Assembly: GCA_964461995.1 (NCBI GenBank)
Contig: CAYWXL010000005.1
Location: 1-64,000 of the forward strand
Direction: 5' to 3'
Length of the DNA stretch: 64,000 nt
Source: JALSRK01 sp964461995
GTDB lineage: Bacteria > Acidobacteriota > Terriglobia > Bryobacterales > Bryobacteraceae
Below are positions 34,474 to 43,011 of the stretch, piece after piece. Every line of letters begins with the position of its first letter. Positions within the stretch are counted from its first letter, which is position 1. The position numbers were made by a program, and so were the translations under genes. The notes beneath the pieces are model-generated. The model was not told the DNA's origin. It saw only the letters and a list, made by a program, of their open reading frames with translations, and did no database searches.

Positions 34474-35205
34474 ATGCTTCTACAACTGAATGCTTGGGCC
34501 TTCATGCTCGCAGCGGGTACCGTCGGATTCGACGTCCGTTCGATGTGGGCTCAGATGGGTGTTCCAGCCAAGATCGTGGTGATCTTGCTGTTCCTAATGT
34601 CCGCGTACTCGATCGGCATCATGATCGACCGGGCGCTGGCCTACTCGGCGGCGCGCAAGCAGTCGCGGCAGTTTGCTCCGGCCGTGGCCGGCGCGTTGCG
34701 CGAGGGCAAGCTCGACGAGGCGATCAAGATTGCGGATCGTTACAAGAAGAGCCATCTGGCCAAGGTCGTGGTGGCTGGCTTGCAAGAGTTCAAGGCGCAC
34801 GAGTCGGGAGCTGAGATTCCCGGCGAGGAGATCGAGGCTTCCCGCCGGGCTCTCGAGCGCGCTGAGGCCATCACCCACGCCGAGCTGAAGCGCGGCGTTT
34901 CGGCCTTGGCGACGATCGCGGCTTCAGCGCCGTTCGTCGGACTGTTCGGTACCGTGGTCGGCATCATCAACGCGTTCAAAGGCATTTCGACCGAGAAATC
35001 GACCGGTCTGGGCGCTGTCGCCGGCGGCATTTCCGAGGCGCTGGTGGCGACCGCTATCGGTCTGTTCGTCGCTGTGCCGGCCGTGTGGGCGTACAACTAC
35101 TTCACGACGAAGCTGGAAGGCTTCGACGTGGAGATGGGCAACTCCAGCTCCGAGCTGATCGACTACTTCCTGAAGCGGTCCCAGCGGGCCGCCGCGGCTA
35201 AGTAA
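34474..35205 (+). CDS. exbB: ExbB/TolQ-type proton channel
   Basis: The 243-residue protein has the MotA/TolQ/ExbB fold: a first membrane segment (KIVVILLFLMSAYSIGIMI), a cytoplasmic helical part, and two further segments with ATIAASAPFVGLFGTVVGII and SEALVATAIGLFVAVPAVWA. It forms the pentameric stator used by TonB- or Tol-type systems. ATG at 34474 follows AGGAGAAAGACAG. The gene name is by family; TolQ versus ExbB cannot be settled here, but neighbouring tonB and exbD-type genes favour the Ton role. Confidence 0.92.
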   Translation: MLLQLNAWAFMLAAGTVGFDVRSMWAQMGVPAKIVVILLFLMSAYSIGIMIDRALAYSAARKQSRQFAPAVAGALREGKLDEAIKIADRYKKSHLAKVVVAGLQEFKAHESGAEIPGEEIEASRRALERAEAITHAELKRGVSALATIAASAPFVGLFGTVVGIINAFKGISTEKSTGLGAVAGGISEALVATAIGLFVAVPAVWAYNYFTTKLEGFDVEMGNSSSELIDYFLKRSQRAAAAK

Positions 35206-35261
35206 GCGCGGGTCGGTCGGAGTCCCACGGCCTTTGGTATCGTCCGCGAGTTGAACCGGAG

Positions 35262-35286
35262 CCGGCGGGGGCGCCACCCCCGCCGG
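35262..35286 (+). other. Strong 10-bp hairpin between exbB and exbD
   Basis: CCGGCGGGGG (35262-35271) and CCCCCGCCGG (35277-35286) pair perfectly around a 5-base loop. No T-run follows, so it is not a standard terminator. It could stabilise the upstream exbB message or set the ratio of ExbB to ExbD. Confidence 0.5.
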
Positions 35287-35320
35287 AGTCGGCGAACGCG
35301 GGCCAAGAGGAGGTAATTCG

Positions 35321-35764
35321 ATGCCGAAACAAAAAGCCCCCAGCGTACAGGCGGCGCCGAACGTCATTCCGTTGGCGGACGTGATGCTGGTTCTGCTGAT
35401 CATCTTCATGGTCATCACGCCCATGTTGTCGAAAGGCGTGAGCGTGGACCTCGTGATGACGCATAACCCGATCGCGATGAACGAGGCCGACAAGGAGGAC
35501 GCGGTGCTCATCGCGGTTACCCGCGATGGCAAGGTCTTCCTCGGCACGACGCCCATGCCGCCCGACCAGTTGCCGCAGAAGGTCAAGGACATGCTGGCCA
35601 CGCAGCTCGACAAGACCGTGTACCTGAAGGCGGACGCCAGAGCGCGTTACGAGCGTGTGGTCGAGGTCGTTGACAACCTGCGAGCTGCAGGTGTGGACAA
35701 TCTGGGTCTGCTCACGGAAAAGATTCGCGAGAAAGGCTCAGCCGCCAGCTCGCCGACGGGCTGA
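35321..35764 (+). CDS. exbD: ExbD/TolR-type protein, first copy
   Basis: The 147-residue protein has the ExbD/TolR pattern: short cytoplasmic N-terminus, one membrane segment with the conserved Asp (IPLADVMLVLLIIFMVITP) and a periplasmic domain. The Asp takes part in proton transfer with ExbB. GGAGGT precedes the ATG. Two ExbD-type genes follow one exbB, so the dimer may be a heterodimer. Confidence 0.9.
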   Translation: MPKQKAPSVQAAPNVIPLADVMLVLLIIFMVITPMLSKGVSVDLVMTHNPIAMNEADKEDAVLIAVTRDGKVFLGTTPMPPDQLPQKVKDMLATQLDKTVYLKADARARYERVVEVVDNLRAAGVDNLGLLTEKIREKGSAASSPTG

Positions 35765-35817
35765 GTCCGGCGGTCCGGTTGTGCGGGGAGCAAAAGATTT
35801 CTTAGGAGAAATGTAAC

Positions 35818-36243
35818 ATGGGTATCTCAGTCGACACCGGCGGTGGAGAACTTTCCGAGCCGAACGTTGTTCCGTTCATCGACGTTCTCCTGGTACTGAT
35901 CATTATCTTTATGGTCATCACGCCGTTGACCCCGAAAGGTCTGGAAGCGTTGATTCCGCAGCCGGCTCCCCCGGGGCAGGAACGCAGCAAGGCGGATCTG
36001 CGCACCGTTGTGGTGGTGATCAACCGCGACGGTTCGATGCAGATCAACCAAGAGCCCACGACGATGGAGACTTTGGGACCGCGTTTGGAGGAGATCTTCA
36101 AAACGCGGGCCGAGCGCGTGGTCTTCGTCAAGGGGGATCCGGAGCTGGAGTTCCAGCAAGTGGCCCGGGTGATCGACATCGCCAAGGGCGCCGGAATCGA
36201 CAAGGTCGGATTGATGACGCCGGCGGTGGAGTCAGGTCAGTAG
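35818..36243 (+). CDS. ExbD/TolR-type protein, second copy
   Basis: The 141-residue protein has the same plan as its neighbour: the Asp in the membrane segment (VPFIDVLLVLIIIFMVITP) and a periplasmic domain (AVESGQ end). It starts with TAGGAGA upstream and ends 55 bases before the TPR lipoprotein gene. The two copies share the fold but are clearly diverged. Confidence 0.9.
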   Translation: MGISVDTGGGELSEPNVVPFIDVLLVLIIIFMVITPLTPKGLEALIPQPAPPGQERSKADLRTVVVVINRDGSMQINQEPTTMETLGPRLEEIFKTRAERVVFVKGDPELEFQQVARVIDIAKGAGIDKVGLMTPAVESGQ

Positions 36244-36298
36244 GCTCGGCTTACCGGCTCTCTTATACGCGGCGTCGGAATCTCGCAGGGAGTAATCC

Positions 36299-37111
36299 AT
36301 GAAGCGGAATGTTTGGTTGACGGTTGTAACACTGGCGGCTGCTGTCTCTTTGGCCGGACTTACGGGGTGTACGAAGCTCAGGGCGCGGGACAACCTGAAC
36401 AAGGGAGTCCAAGCCTTCAAGAACGCCCAATACCCCGAGGCGGTGGAATACTTCAAGAAGTCCCTTGAGCTTGACCCGACCTTCACGACCGCCCGGCTGT
36501 ATCTGGCCACCGCTTACATGAGCCAGTACATCCCGGGAGCGGAGTCACCGGAAAACCTCAAGATGGCGCAGACCGCCATGGACGAGTTCCAGAAGGTGCT
36601 CGACGTGGAGCCGAACAACTCGGTAGCCATCGCGTCGATCGCGTCGCTGTACTTCCACCAGAAGAAGTTCGACGAGGCCGAAAAGTGGTACCGCAAATTG
36701 ATCTCGGCCGACCCGAACAACAAGGAGGCGTACTACACGCTTGGGGTGATCGCGTGGACGCGGAGCTTCCAGGAGAGGATGAAAGCCCGCGCGGACCTGG
36801 GGATGAAGCCTGAGGATCCGGGGCCGCTCAAAGACAAGAAGATCCGCGAAGAGCTCAAGGAGAAATTCCTGCCGATCATCGACGAGGGCATCCAGAACCT
36901 GGAGAAGGCGCTCGAGATCGATCCCGAGTACGACGACGCGATGGCGTACCTGAACCTGCTTCACCGCGAGCGCGCCGACTTGATGGACACGAAGGAAGAG
37001 TACGAGAAAGAGATCGAGATCGCTGACAACTGGGTGGACAAGACCTTGGAGACGAAGAAGATCAAGGCAGCCCGCACCCAGTCCGTCGAGGCGATCGGCA
37101 TCACCGAATGA
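36299..37111 (+). CDS. TPR-repeat lipoprotein
   Basis: The 270-residue product has a lipoprotein signal ending in LTGC (Cys near residue 23) and four or so TPR units (AVEYFKKSLELDP, KMAQTAMDEFQKVLDVEPNN, AEKWYRKLISADPNNKEAYY, IQNLEKALEIDPEY). TPR lipoproteins often tether periplasmic or outer-membrane complexes. It is the last gene before the terminator at 37151-37200, so it belongs to the Sec-Ton run. Confidence 0.88.
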   Translation: MKRNVWLTVVTLAAAVSLAGLTGCTKLRARDNLNKGVQAFKNAQYPEAVEYFKKSLELDPTFTTARLYLATAYMSQYIPGAESPENLKMAQTAMDEFQKVLDVEPNNSVAIASIASLYFHQKKFDEAEKWYRKLISADPNNKEAYYTLGVIAWTRSFQERMKARADLGMKPEDPGPLKDKKIREELKEKFLPIIDEGIQNLEKALEIDPEYDDAMAYLNLLHRERADLMDTKEEYEKEIEIADNWVDKTLETKKIKAARTQSVEAIGITE

Positions 37112-37150
37112 CTGGGCTGGCGCCGCTCCCCGGGGCGGCGCCTGTCGGGA

Positions 37151-37200
37151 ACCGCCAGCCCCGCCGCCCTCGCCGGCGGGTACGGCGGTTTTTCTTTTCT
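37151..37200 (+). terminator. Rho-independent terminator of Sec-Ton run
   Basis: An inner stem CCCGCCG/CGGCGGG (37160-37166 and 37174-37180, 7-base loop) is embedded in an outer stem ACCGCC/GGCGGT (37151-37156 and 37184-37189). A T-rich tail, TTTTTCTTTTCT, follows. It separates the TPR gene from rel/spoT, so rel/spoT has its own promoter. Confidence 0.85.
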
Positions 37201-37236
37201 GGAATGGCGTTACGCTTGTAGTTAGAGGCTCTTGAA

Positions 37237-39456
37237 ATGGCTCCTGATTCGGCGCCAGCGGCTGTTCCCTATAGCCCGCGGAGCGGGTCAGAGCCGAAGA
37301 GCGTCGAAGAGCGGTACCGGGAGCTGGAGAAGCTGGTTCGCGAGCTTCGTCCCCGGGACGACATTACCGAGCTTCGGCGGGCCTACGAGTTCGCCGCGCG
37401 GCTCCACGAGGGCCAGACGCGCCTGTCCGGGGAACCCTACCTGATCCATCCGCTGGAGGTCACACGCATCCTCGCCGAACGGCGCATGGACATGATCTGT
37501 CTGCAGACGGGCCTGTTGCACGACGTCGTCGAGGACACCGACGTGACCGTGGAGGACCTGAAACGGGAGTTCGGCGAAGACGTGGCCCGCTGCGTGGACG
37601 GCGTCACGAAACTTTCAAAGTTGGAGTTCCGTTCCCGGGAACAGCGGCAAGCGGAGACGATGCGGAAGATGTTGCTGGCGATGGTCAGCGACATCCGCGT
37701 GATTCTCGTCAAGCTCGCCGACCGGCTTCACAACATGCGGACTCTCTCGTCGCTGCCGCCGGAAAGCCAGGAGCGGATTGCTCACGAGACGCTGGAGATC
37801 TACGCGCCGCTTGCGAACCGCCTCGGCATGGCAGTGATCCGGGGCGAGCTGGAGGACCTGGCCTTCAGCTACCTGGAGCCGGACGCCTACGCGGAAATCA
37901 CCGAGGCGATCGAGAAGAGGCGGAAGGCCAGCGAATCGATGTTGCGGGCCCTTCAGGAGAAGCTGGAACGAAAGCTCGCTAGAGAGGGGATTCCGGCGCG
38001 GATCGAGGGGCGGATCAAACGGGCCTACTCGGTTTACCAGAAACTCAAGCGGCAGAAGATCACCATCGATCAGGTTTACGACCTGCTGGCCCTGCGGATC
38101 ATCACCGATTCGGTGAAGAACTGCTATGCGGCGTTGGGGGTGATCCACAATGAATGGCACCCGATTCCGGGGCGCATCAAAGACTTCATCGCGATCCCCC
38201 GGCCGAATCTCTACCAGTCCTTGCACACCTCGGTGATCGGCCCGGGCGGCGTGGCCTTCGAGGTCCAGATCCGGACCGAGGAAATGCACCGGATTGCGGA
38301 AGAAGGCATCGCCGCGCACTGGAAATACAAAGAGGGCCGGAGGGGCAAGGCCCCGGACGAGCAGCAGATCGCTTGGCTGCGGCAGTTGGTCGAGTGGCAG
38401 CGCGACATGCGCGACGCCACCGATTTCATGAACACCTTGAAGGTGGATCTCTACCCCGAAGAGGTCTACACGTTCACTCCCCGGGGCAAGGTGATCGCGC
38501 TTCCGCGGGGGGCGACGCCCATCGACTTCGCCTACGCAATCCACACCGAGGTGGGCCACACGTGCGTCGGCGCGAAGGTGAACGGGCGGATCGTGCCGCT
38601 TCGGTATCACCTGAAGAACGGCGACGTCGTCGAGATTCTGACGCAAGCGGGCCACAAGCCGAGCAAAGACTGGCTGGCCATCGTCAAGACTTCCCGGGCG
38701 CGCAACAAGATCAAGCACGTCATCAACGCCGACGAGCGCACGAAGGCGATCGAAATCGGCCGGAAGATCCTCGATCGCGAAGCGCGCCGGCTGGGTGTAT
38801 CGCTGGGGCGCGTGGACGACGCCGACCTGGAGAGGGTGGCGGGCGAGTACGGATGCAGCAAGATCGAAGACTTGTACGCAGCGCTAGGTTACGGCCGGTT
38901 TTCACCGCGGCAGGTGCTCAGCAAGTTGGCTCCCGCCGAGGCCCCGGCTGCTTCACCGGCTCCGGCGGAGGTCCGGGAGCGCCGGCGGGAAGCGGAACAG
39001 CAATCCCTGGTGATCACCGTCAAGGGGTTCAGCGATCTGATGATCCACCGGCCGAAGTGCTGCAATCCAATTCCGGGAGAGGAGATCGTCGGCTACATTA
39101 CTCGCGGCAAAGGAGTGGCTGTCCACGCTGTCACGTGCCCGAATGTGCAAAGCCTCATGTACGATGCCGAGCGGCGGATCGAAGTGGAGTGGGCGAAGGC
39201 GACAGCGGAGTCATTCGCCGTAAAGCTGATCGTTTATACAGACGACCGGCCGGGGATCTTAAACAGCCTGACCAGCATCCTTTCCGATGAGGGAACGAAT
39301 ATCCGGACGCTGGAGGCGCGGTCCGACGGCGGCCGGGACGGCGAGACCGCGATCATCGAGATGACGATCGAAGTACGGGACAAGAAGCAGTTTCAACGGG
39401 TGGCAGGCGCCATGCGGCGCGTTTCTGGCGTGCGGGACGTCGAGCGGATTCAGTGA
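37237..39456 (+). CDS. Bifunctional (p)ppGpp synthetase/hydrolase
   Basis: The 739-residue protein controls the stringent response. Domains in order: HD hydrolase (about residues 45-200, RRAYEFAARLHEGQTRLSGE, GLLHDVVEDT, ADRLHNMRTL), synthetase (about 230-360, RIKDFIAIPRPNLYQSLHTSV), TGS (about 405-465, VYTFTPRGKVIALPRGATPI), a helical and zinc-finger-like part (RPKCCNPIPGEEIVGYITRG), and ACT (about 660-739). Both catalytic sites look intact, so a Rel/SpoT-type enzyme is likely. It follows a terminator and has GAGG upstream. DUF971 follows. Confidence 0.95.
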   Translation: MAPDSAPAAVPYSPRSGSEPKSVEERYRELEKLVRELRPRDDITELRRAYEFAARLHEGQTRLSGEPYLIHPLEVTRILAERRMDMICLQTGLLHDVVEDTDVTVEDLKREFGEDVARCVDGVTKLSKLEFRSREQRQAETMRKMLLAMVSDIRVILVKLADRLHNMRTLSSLPPESQERIAHETLEIYAPLANRLGMAVIRGELEDLAFSYLEPDAYAEITEAIEKRRKASESMLRALQEKLERKLAREGIPARIEGRIKRAYSVYQKLKRQKITIDQVYDLLALRIITDSVKNCYAALGVIHNEWHPIPGRIKDFIAIPRPNLYQSLHTSVIGPGGVAFEVQIRTEEMHRIAEEGIAAHWKYKEGRRGKAPDEQQIAWLRQLVEWQRDMRDATDFMNTLKVDLYPEEVYTFTPRGKVIALPRGATPIDFAYAIHTEVGHTCVGAKVNGRIVPLRYHLKNGDVVEILTQAGHKPSKDWLAIVKTSRARNKIKHVINADERTKAIEIGRKILDREARRLGVSLGRVDDADLERVAGEYGCSKIEDLYAALGYGRFSPRQVLSKLAPAEAPAASPAPAEVRERRREAEQQSLVITVKGFSDLMIHRPKCCNPIPGEEIVGYITRGKGVAVHAVTCPNVQSLMYDAERRIEVEWAKATAESFAVKLIVYTDDRPGILNSLTSILSDEGTNIRTLEARSDGGRDGETAIIEMTIEVRDKKQFQRVAGAMRRVSGVRDVERIQ

Positions 39457-39473
39457 CGAGGAGGACGTGCAGA

Positions 39474-39791
39474 GTGGCGGGCGCCGATCCAGCGAACATC
39501 AAAGTTTCCCGATCCCGCGGTCTGACGATCGAATGGCGGGACGGTCTTCGCAGCGAATACGGCCTGCAGTATCTGCGGGACCGTTGTCCTTGCGCGACCT
39601 GCACCGGCGGCCATGGCGGCGGGACGCCGGAGAAGGAGAATCCCCTGAAGCTCTACCGGGCCGCGCTCAAAATCGAAGGGGTCCAGCCGGTAGGCAACTA
39701 CGCCTTGCAGATCCGCTGGAACGACGGCCACGACACCGGCATCTACACGTGGGAGTATCTCCGGTCAATCAGCCCCCAGAAACCTGAGTGA
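39474..39791 (+). CDS. DUF971 domain protein
   Basis: The 105-residue protein belongs to the DUF971 family (gamma-butyrobetaine hydroxylase-like N-terminal domain): RGLTIEWRDGLRSEYGLQYL, DRCPCATCTG, VGNYALQIRWNDGHDTGIYT and WEYLRSI. The family is small, binds metal in some members through the paired cysteines, and is often next to iron-sulfur or carnitine-related genes; here none is seen. GTG at 39474 with GAGGAGG nine bases upstream is chosen over GTG at 39453, which would overlap rel/spoT. Confidence 0.85.
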   Translation: MAGADPANIKVSRSRGLTIEWRDGLRSEYGLQYLRDRCPCATCTGGHGGGTPEKENPLKLYRAALKIEGVQPVGNYALQIRWNDGHDTGIYTWEYLRSISPQKPE

Positions 39792-39873
39792 CCGGTGGCG
39801 CGGGGCGCAAAGAGGGGTACTCCGCCTCCGGCCGTCCGAATGGAGCGTGAGAACTCGGAGAGTCCGGGTGCTG

Positions 39874-41127
39874 CTAGAGCAGCCGGAAGTTGACTTCGAT
39901 CGTGGCCGCCACCTTTACGGGTTTTCCGTTCAAGTAACCGGGCCGGAATCGCCACTGTTTCACGGCCTCGATGGCCTTCTCATCCAGCCCGAGGCCCAGG
40001 GCGCGGACGACTTTCAGATCCCGCGGCCTTCCTTTCTCGTCCACGACGATGTAGAGGACCACGGTACCTTGATACTTGGCCTTCCGGGCTTCCTCGGAAT
40101 ACTCGGGCTCGACCTTATAAATGAGAGTGGGAGCGGTTACCCCGCCGCCGATCCGGTAGACGCCTCCGCCGACGCCTCCACCCTCGCCGGGGCCGTAGCC
40201 GCGGCCCTTACCGGGCCCCACGCCGCCGCCGGAACCCGAGCCGATACCGCCGCCGGAGCCAGGACCGTTCGAGGGTGGACCCTCAACCCCGAGCGGGTCG
40301 CCCCAGGCCATTATGTCCACGTCCGGCAGCGGAACTTCGGGGGGAACGACGATGCTCGGGGCCATGACCAGCTTCGGGGCCGGGTTGTGCACGACGGCGG
40401 CCGGCGGAGTGAACTGCTTGGTAGCCACCGGAGGCAGCTTGCCCTTGCTCGCCGGCGTCGGGGAGCGGTCCCCGCCACCCCCGCCGCCGCCCATTTGCTG
40501 TTTCTTTGGCGGCAACTTGGGCACGTACGGGGCGATGTCGATGTCGGAGGTGACCAGCGAGACGGTCTCCTTGACCTGCTGCTGTTCCATGACGTGCGCC
40601 CCGGCGATGAACATCAACGCGACTACGCCGATGTGCACGCCAGCGGAGATTAGTGCTGCGCGCCGACCCTGGCCGCCCGAGAAGCCCCAGACACTCTTGA
40701 CCTGAACGGGTTTCGAGGTGACCTTCAGGGGCGGTTGTTTCTTCGGGAAGAAAACGTCCCGGACGTTGTTGATGAACTCCTCGTGCCAAGGAATCTCTTC
40801 GCCGGTATGGGCCAGCCGGTCCAGGTGATCGCTATCGACGACCACTCCGGGCTTGAAATACGAAGGAACCCCGGAACGCTGGGGTTCGCCAGTTAGTACG
40901 CCCGAAAAGACAAAGATGCCGGCACGCACTTCCTTGGGAGCGAGCGGACGGGAAGTGACGCGTAGCGGAGGCTCCGGCTTGGGGAAGAAATAGTCGCGGA
41001 TGCTCTCGAAGAATGAAATGACCCAAGGCTTCTGGTGGTCGAACGGGAGCAGGTTCTGCAGGTGCCGGTCCTCGCCCATCGTCCCAGTGTTTCGCTGGTG
41101 ATCGAGGTTGTGCGTGTGTTTGGACAT
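39874..41127 (-). CDS. TonB-like protein with duplicated N-terminal motif
   Basis: The 417-residue protein ends in a TonB C-terminal domain (about residues 335-417: VEPEYSEEARKAKYQGTVVL, AIEAVKQWRFRPGYLNGKPV). It has one membrane segment (about 155-180) and a Pro/Gly-rich periplasmic spacer. Before the membrane segment is a cytoplasmic part with a motif present twice: residues 41-67 and 120-146, each following RDxFFPKxxPPLxVTSxP. ATG at 41127 (MSKHTHNL) is chosen over 41169, which lacks a sensible N-terminus. An inverted repeat (41239-41257) lies upstream. It is separate from the ExbB-ExbD run. Confidence 0.85.
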   Translation of the reverse strand: MSKHTHNLDHQRNTGTMGEDRHLQNLLPFDHQKPWVISFFESIRDYFFPKPEPPLRVTSRPLAPKEVRAGIFVFSGVLTGEPQRSGVPSYFKPGVVVDSDHLDRLAHTGEEIPWHEEFINNVRDVFFPKKQPPLKVTSKPVQVKSVWGFSGGQGRRAALISAGVHIGVVALMFIAGAHVMEQQQVKETVSLVTSDIDIAPYVPKLPPKKQQMGGGGGGGDRSPTPASKGKLPPVATKQFTPPAAVVHNPAPKLVMAPSIVVPPEVPLPDVDIMAWGDPLGVEGPPSNGPGSGGGIGSGSGGGVGPGKGRGYGPGEGGGVGGGVYRIGGGVTAPTLIYKVEPEYSEEARKAKYQGTVVLYIVVDEKGRPRDLKVVRALGLGLDEKAIEAVKQWRFRPGYLNGKPVKVAATIEVNFRLL

Positions 41128-41238
41128 GGTTTCTCTGCCCAGTGGCCGGCCCTCGCTCGAGACAGCCATTCTCCCTATTTAGGACGCTAGCTGCATCCCG
41201 AGGGTTGCATGAATCAATACTACTTCACCTACCAGTCT

Positions 41239-41257
41239 ACCAGCAATTGTAGCTGGT
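41239..41257. promoter_or_regulatory. Inverted repeat upstream of TonB-like gene
   Basis: ACCAGC (41239-41244) and GCTGGT (41252-41257) enclose AATTGTA, which on the minus strand reads TACAATT. A TACAAT -10-like hexamer would thus lie in the centre of the repeat, on the strand of the TonB-like gene, 110 bases upstream of its start. No good -35 is seen. Confidence 0.3.
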
Positions 41258-41307
41258 TCAATCCAAAGCCGGTTGCGGCTATGAGCCGCCGTAGCGGCGG
41301 CGTTTCA

Positions 41308-42027
41308 CTATTTTGAAACCTCATCTGCTCCAGGGCCTGCGGGCTGGGAGGTGCGAGGTGATTCCTCGCGGGATCGGAACGCCGCCGGGCTCCGTCGAAG
41401 GCCCAGGAAGTCCTCGATCGCCGCCCAGATCGGCGCCACTGCATCCAGCAGATCGTGCCCGGAGTCGAGAAGGCGAAGCCTCGCGCGGGGAGTGCGCCGC
41501 GCAAACTCGCGCGCCACTTCCACGGGGACCACCTCGTCTCCGGTTCCGTGGCAGACGAGCACGGGCTGCCGGACGGCTGGAAAGTCCTCCCATCGCCGGG
41601 CATCTTCGAAAAAGTCATAGGCCAGCGCCTCCTCGCGCCCGGTGGCATAGTGGAAGAAGCGGTATTCTCCCGTTTCCCGCCACCGGCGCAGGCCCTCCGG
41701 CCCCAACCACTTCTCCCAACGCCGCGCCACCCCGAAGGCCGGGGCTAGCAGGACGAGCCGCTCGATTTCCGGATGGCGCGCCGCGTAAAGCGCCGCGACG
41801 TAGCCTCCGAGGCTGGAGCCGATCAAAACCGCCGGATCACCGAGGAGCGTCCGGCGGACGACTTCGAGCTGCCTAGAGATTGTCATCGTCCGGAAATCGC
41901 CGTCCGTTAGATCCGGCGCTTCCAAATGAATCCCCCGGCGGGCGAAGCGGCGGGACAACTCAGCCGCTTTCTTCGAGGCAGGCGACGAGGCGAAGCCGTG
42001 CAGGTAGAGAAAGCGGCGTTTCCTCAT
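41308..42027 (-). CDS. YqiA/YcfP-type alpha/beta-fold hydrolase
   Basis: The 239-residue cytoplasmic protein begins RFLYLHGFASSPASKKAAEL and has the nucleophile elbow GSSLGG and later CHGTGDEVVP and DSGHDLLD for the acid and His residues. It matches the small YqiA/YcfP esterase family. Its start overlaps the stop of the upstream gene (ATGA), so translation is coupled. Substrate unknown. Confidence 0.85.
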   Translation of the reverse strand: MRKRRFLYLHGFASSPASKKAAELSRRFARRGIHLEAPDLTDGDFRTMTISRQLEVVRRTLLGDPAVLIGSSLGGYVAALYAARHPEIERLVLLAPAFGVARRWEKWLGPEGLRRWRETGEYRFFHYATGREEALAYDFFEDARRWEDFPAVRQPVLVCHGTGDEVVPVEVAREFARRTPRARLRLLDSGHDLLDAVAPIWAAIEDFLGLRRSPAAFRSREESPRTSQPAGPGADEVSK

Positions 42028-42947
42028 GGCGGTGGCGGCGCTGTTGGCGGAGGGGCGGCAGCTTCGCTGGCTGGGAACTCAATGGCGCTCTCCACGGTGA
42101 ACATATGGAATTCCTCATAGGAGGCCGTGTTTTCGACAAGGAGTTCGCCGTCGGCGGACTTCCGGTAGGCGACCTGGGCGGGCAGCAGCACCCCGAATCT
42201 CGACGTGGCGTAGTCCACTCGCCCCTCGTGGACAATCGTGTATTTCTCGCTGGGTTGCTCCGTACGCACGGTGATGCGCAAGGGGACGTAGTCCGTTTCT
42301 CGCACCCACAGCTCCCCTTGTAGCCTGGCGTGCACCGCCTGGCGACCCTCGAAGATCGTGAACGCCTCCGGGCCCTCCTTCTGCTCGTAATGGAGCACGA
42401 GCGCTGTGTTTTGACGGAGCCGTTCGCGGCGCTCGATCCGGAACCGGTAACGGCCCAGATTGGTTCGCCGGAACAAGAGGATGAGCTGTCCGAAGTCGGT
42501 AGCCGCGCCTCGCAGCCCAAGCTTCTCGAACTGTCTCAGCATGCGCTTCTTGGCGCGATCGTCCTGGTTGAGCAGGCCGAGGGTGAGAGTGTCGCGCGCC
42601 TTGCGGCGGCTGGTGATTTTCCGGCCGTCCACCGAAATCACCTGCCGAACCTCAAGCAGCGCTTCCGGGGCTTCCTTCAATGTGGAAAAGCCGTACTCGG
42701 AGACAATCACCCGCGTCTGGAACTTCGGGGGCGGCGGCTTCAAAGCCGCTTCGCCGACACGGATGCGGAAGCGGCTCCGCTTCTTGCGGGCCTTCTGCCG
42801 CAGCGTCTCGCGGGCAACGACCCGGGGAGCCATGACGCGAAAAACCTCGGCCTCTTCCGAGACGCGCCGCAAGATCAAGCCGAGATCGTGAGCACCCTGC
42901 AGCGAGGCCGCCGTCAGGAGAAGCGCCGCGGACGCCGCGAGCCGCAT
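42024..42947 (-). CDS. Exported protein of unknown function
   Basis: The product of about 307 residues has a signal peptide (MRLAASAALLLTAASLQGA) and beta-rich segments (RVIVSEYGFSTLKEAPEALL, RYRFRIERRERLRQNTALVL, LWVRETDYVPLRITV) and a Pro-rich end (PPPTAPPPP). It resembles the general periplasmic lipoprotein-carrier-like fold and the product of 5090-6007, but no family is certain. ATG at 42947 is chosen over 42983. It overlaps the hydrolase gene by four bases. Confidence 0.7.
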   Translation of the reverse strand: MRLAASAALLLTAASLQGAHDLGLILRRVSEEAEVFRVMAPRVVARETLRQKARKKRSRFRIRVGEAALKPPPPKFQTRVIVSEYGFSTLKEAPEALLEVRQVISVDGRKITSRRKARDTLTLGLLNQDDRAKKRMLRQFEKLGLRGAATDFGQLILLFRRTNLGRYRFRIERRERLRQNTALVLHYEQKEGPEAFTIFEGRQAVHARLQGELWVRETDYVPLRITVRTEQPSEKYTIVHEGRVDYATSRFGVLLPAQVAYRKSADGELLVENTASYEEFHMFTVESAIEFPASEAAAPPPTAPPPP

Positions 42948-43011
42948 ACTTAACAGTTTCGCCTCGGCCGGCGCGGCAGACAACTCCGCCCGTCCAGCGG
43001 TGGGGCGGGAC

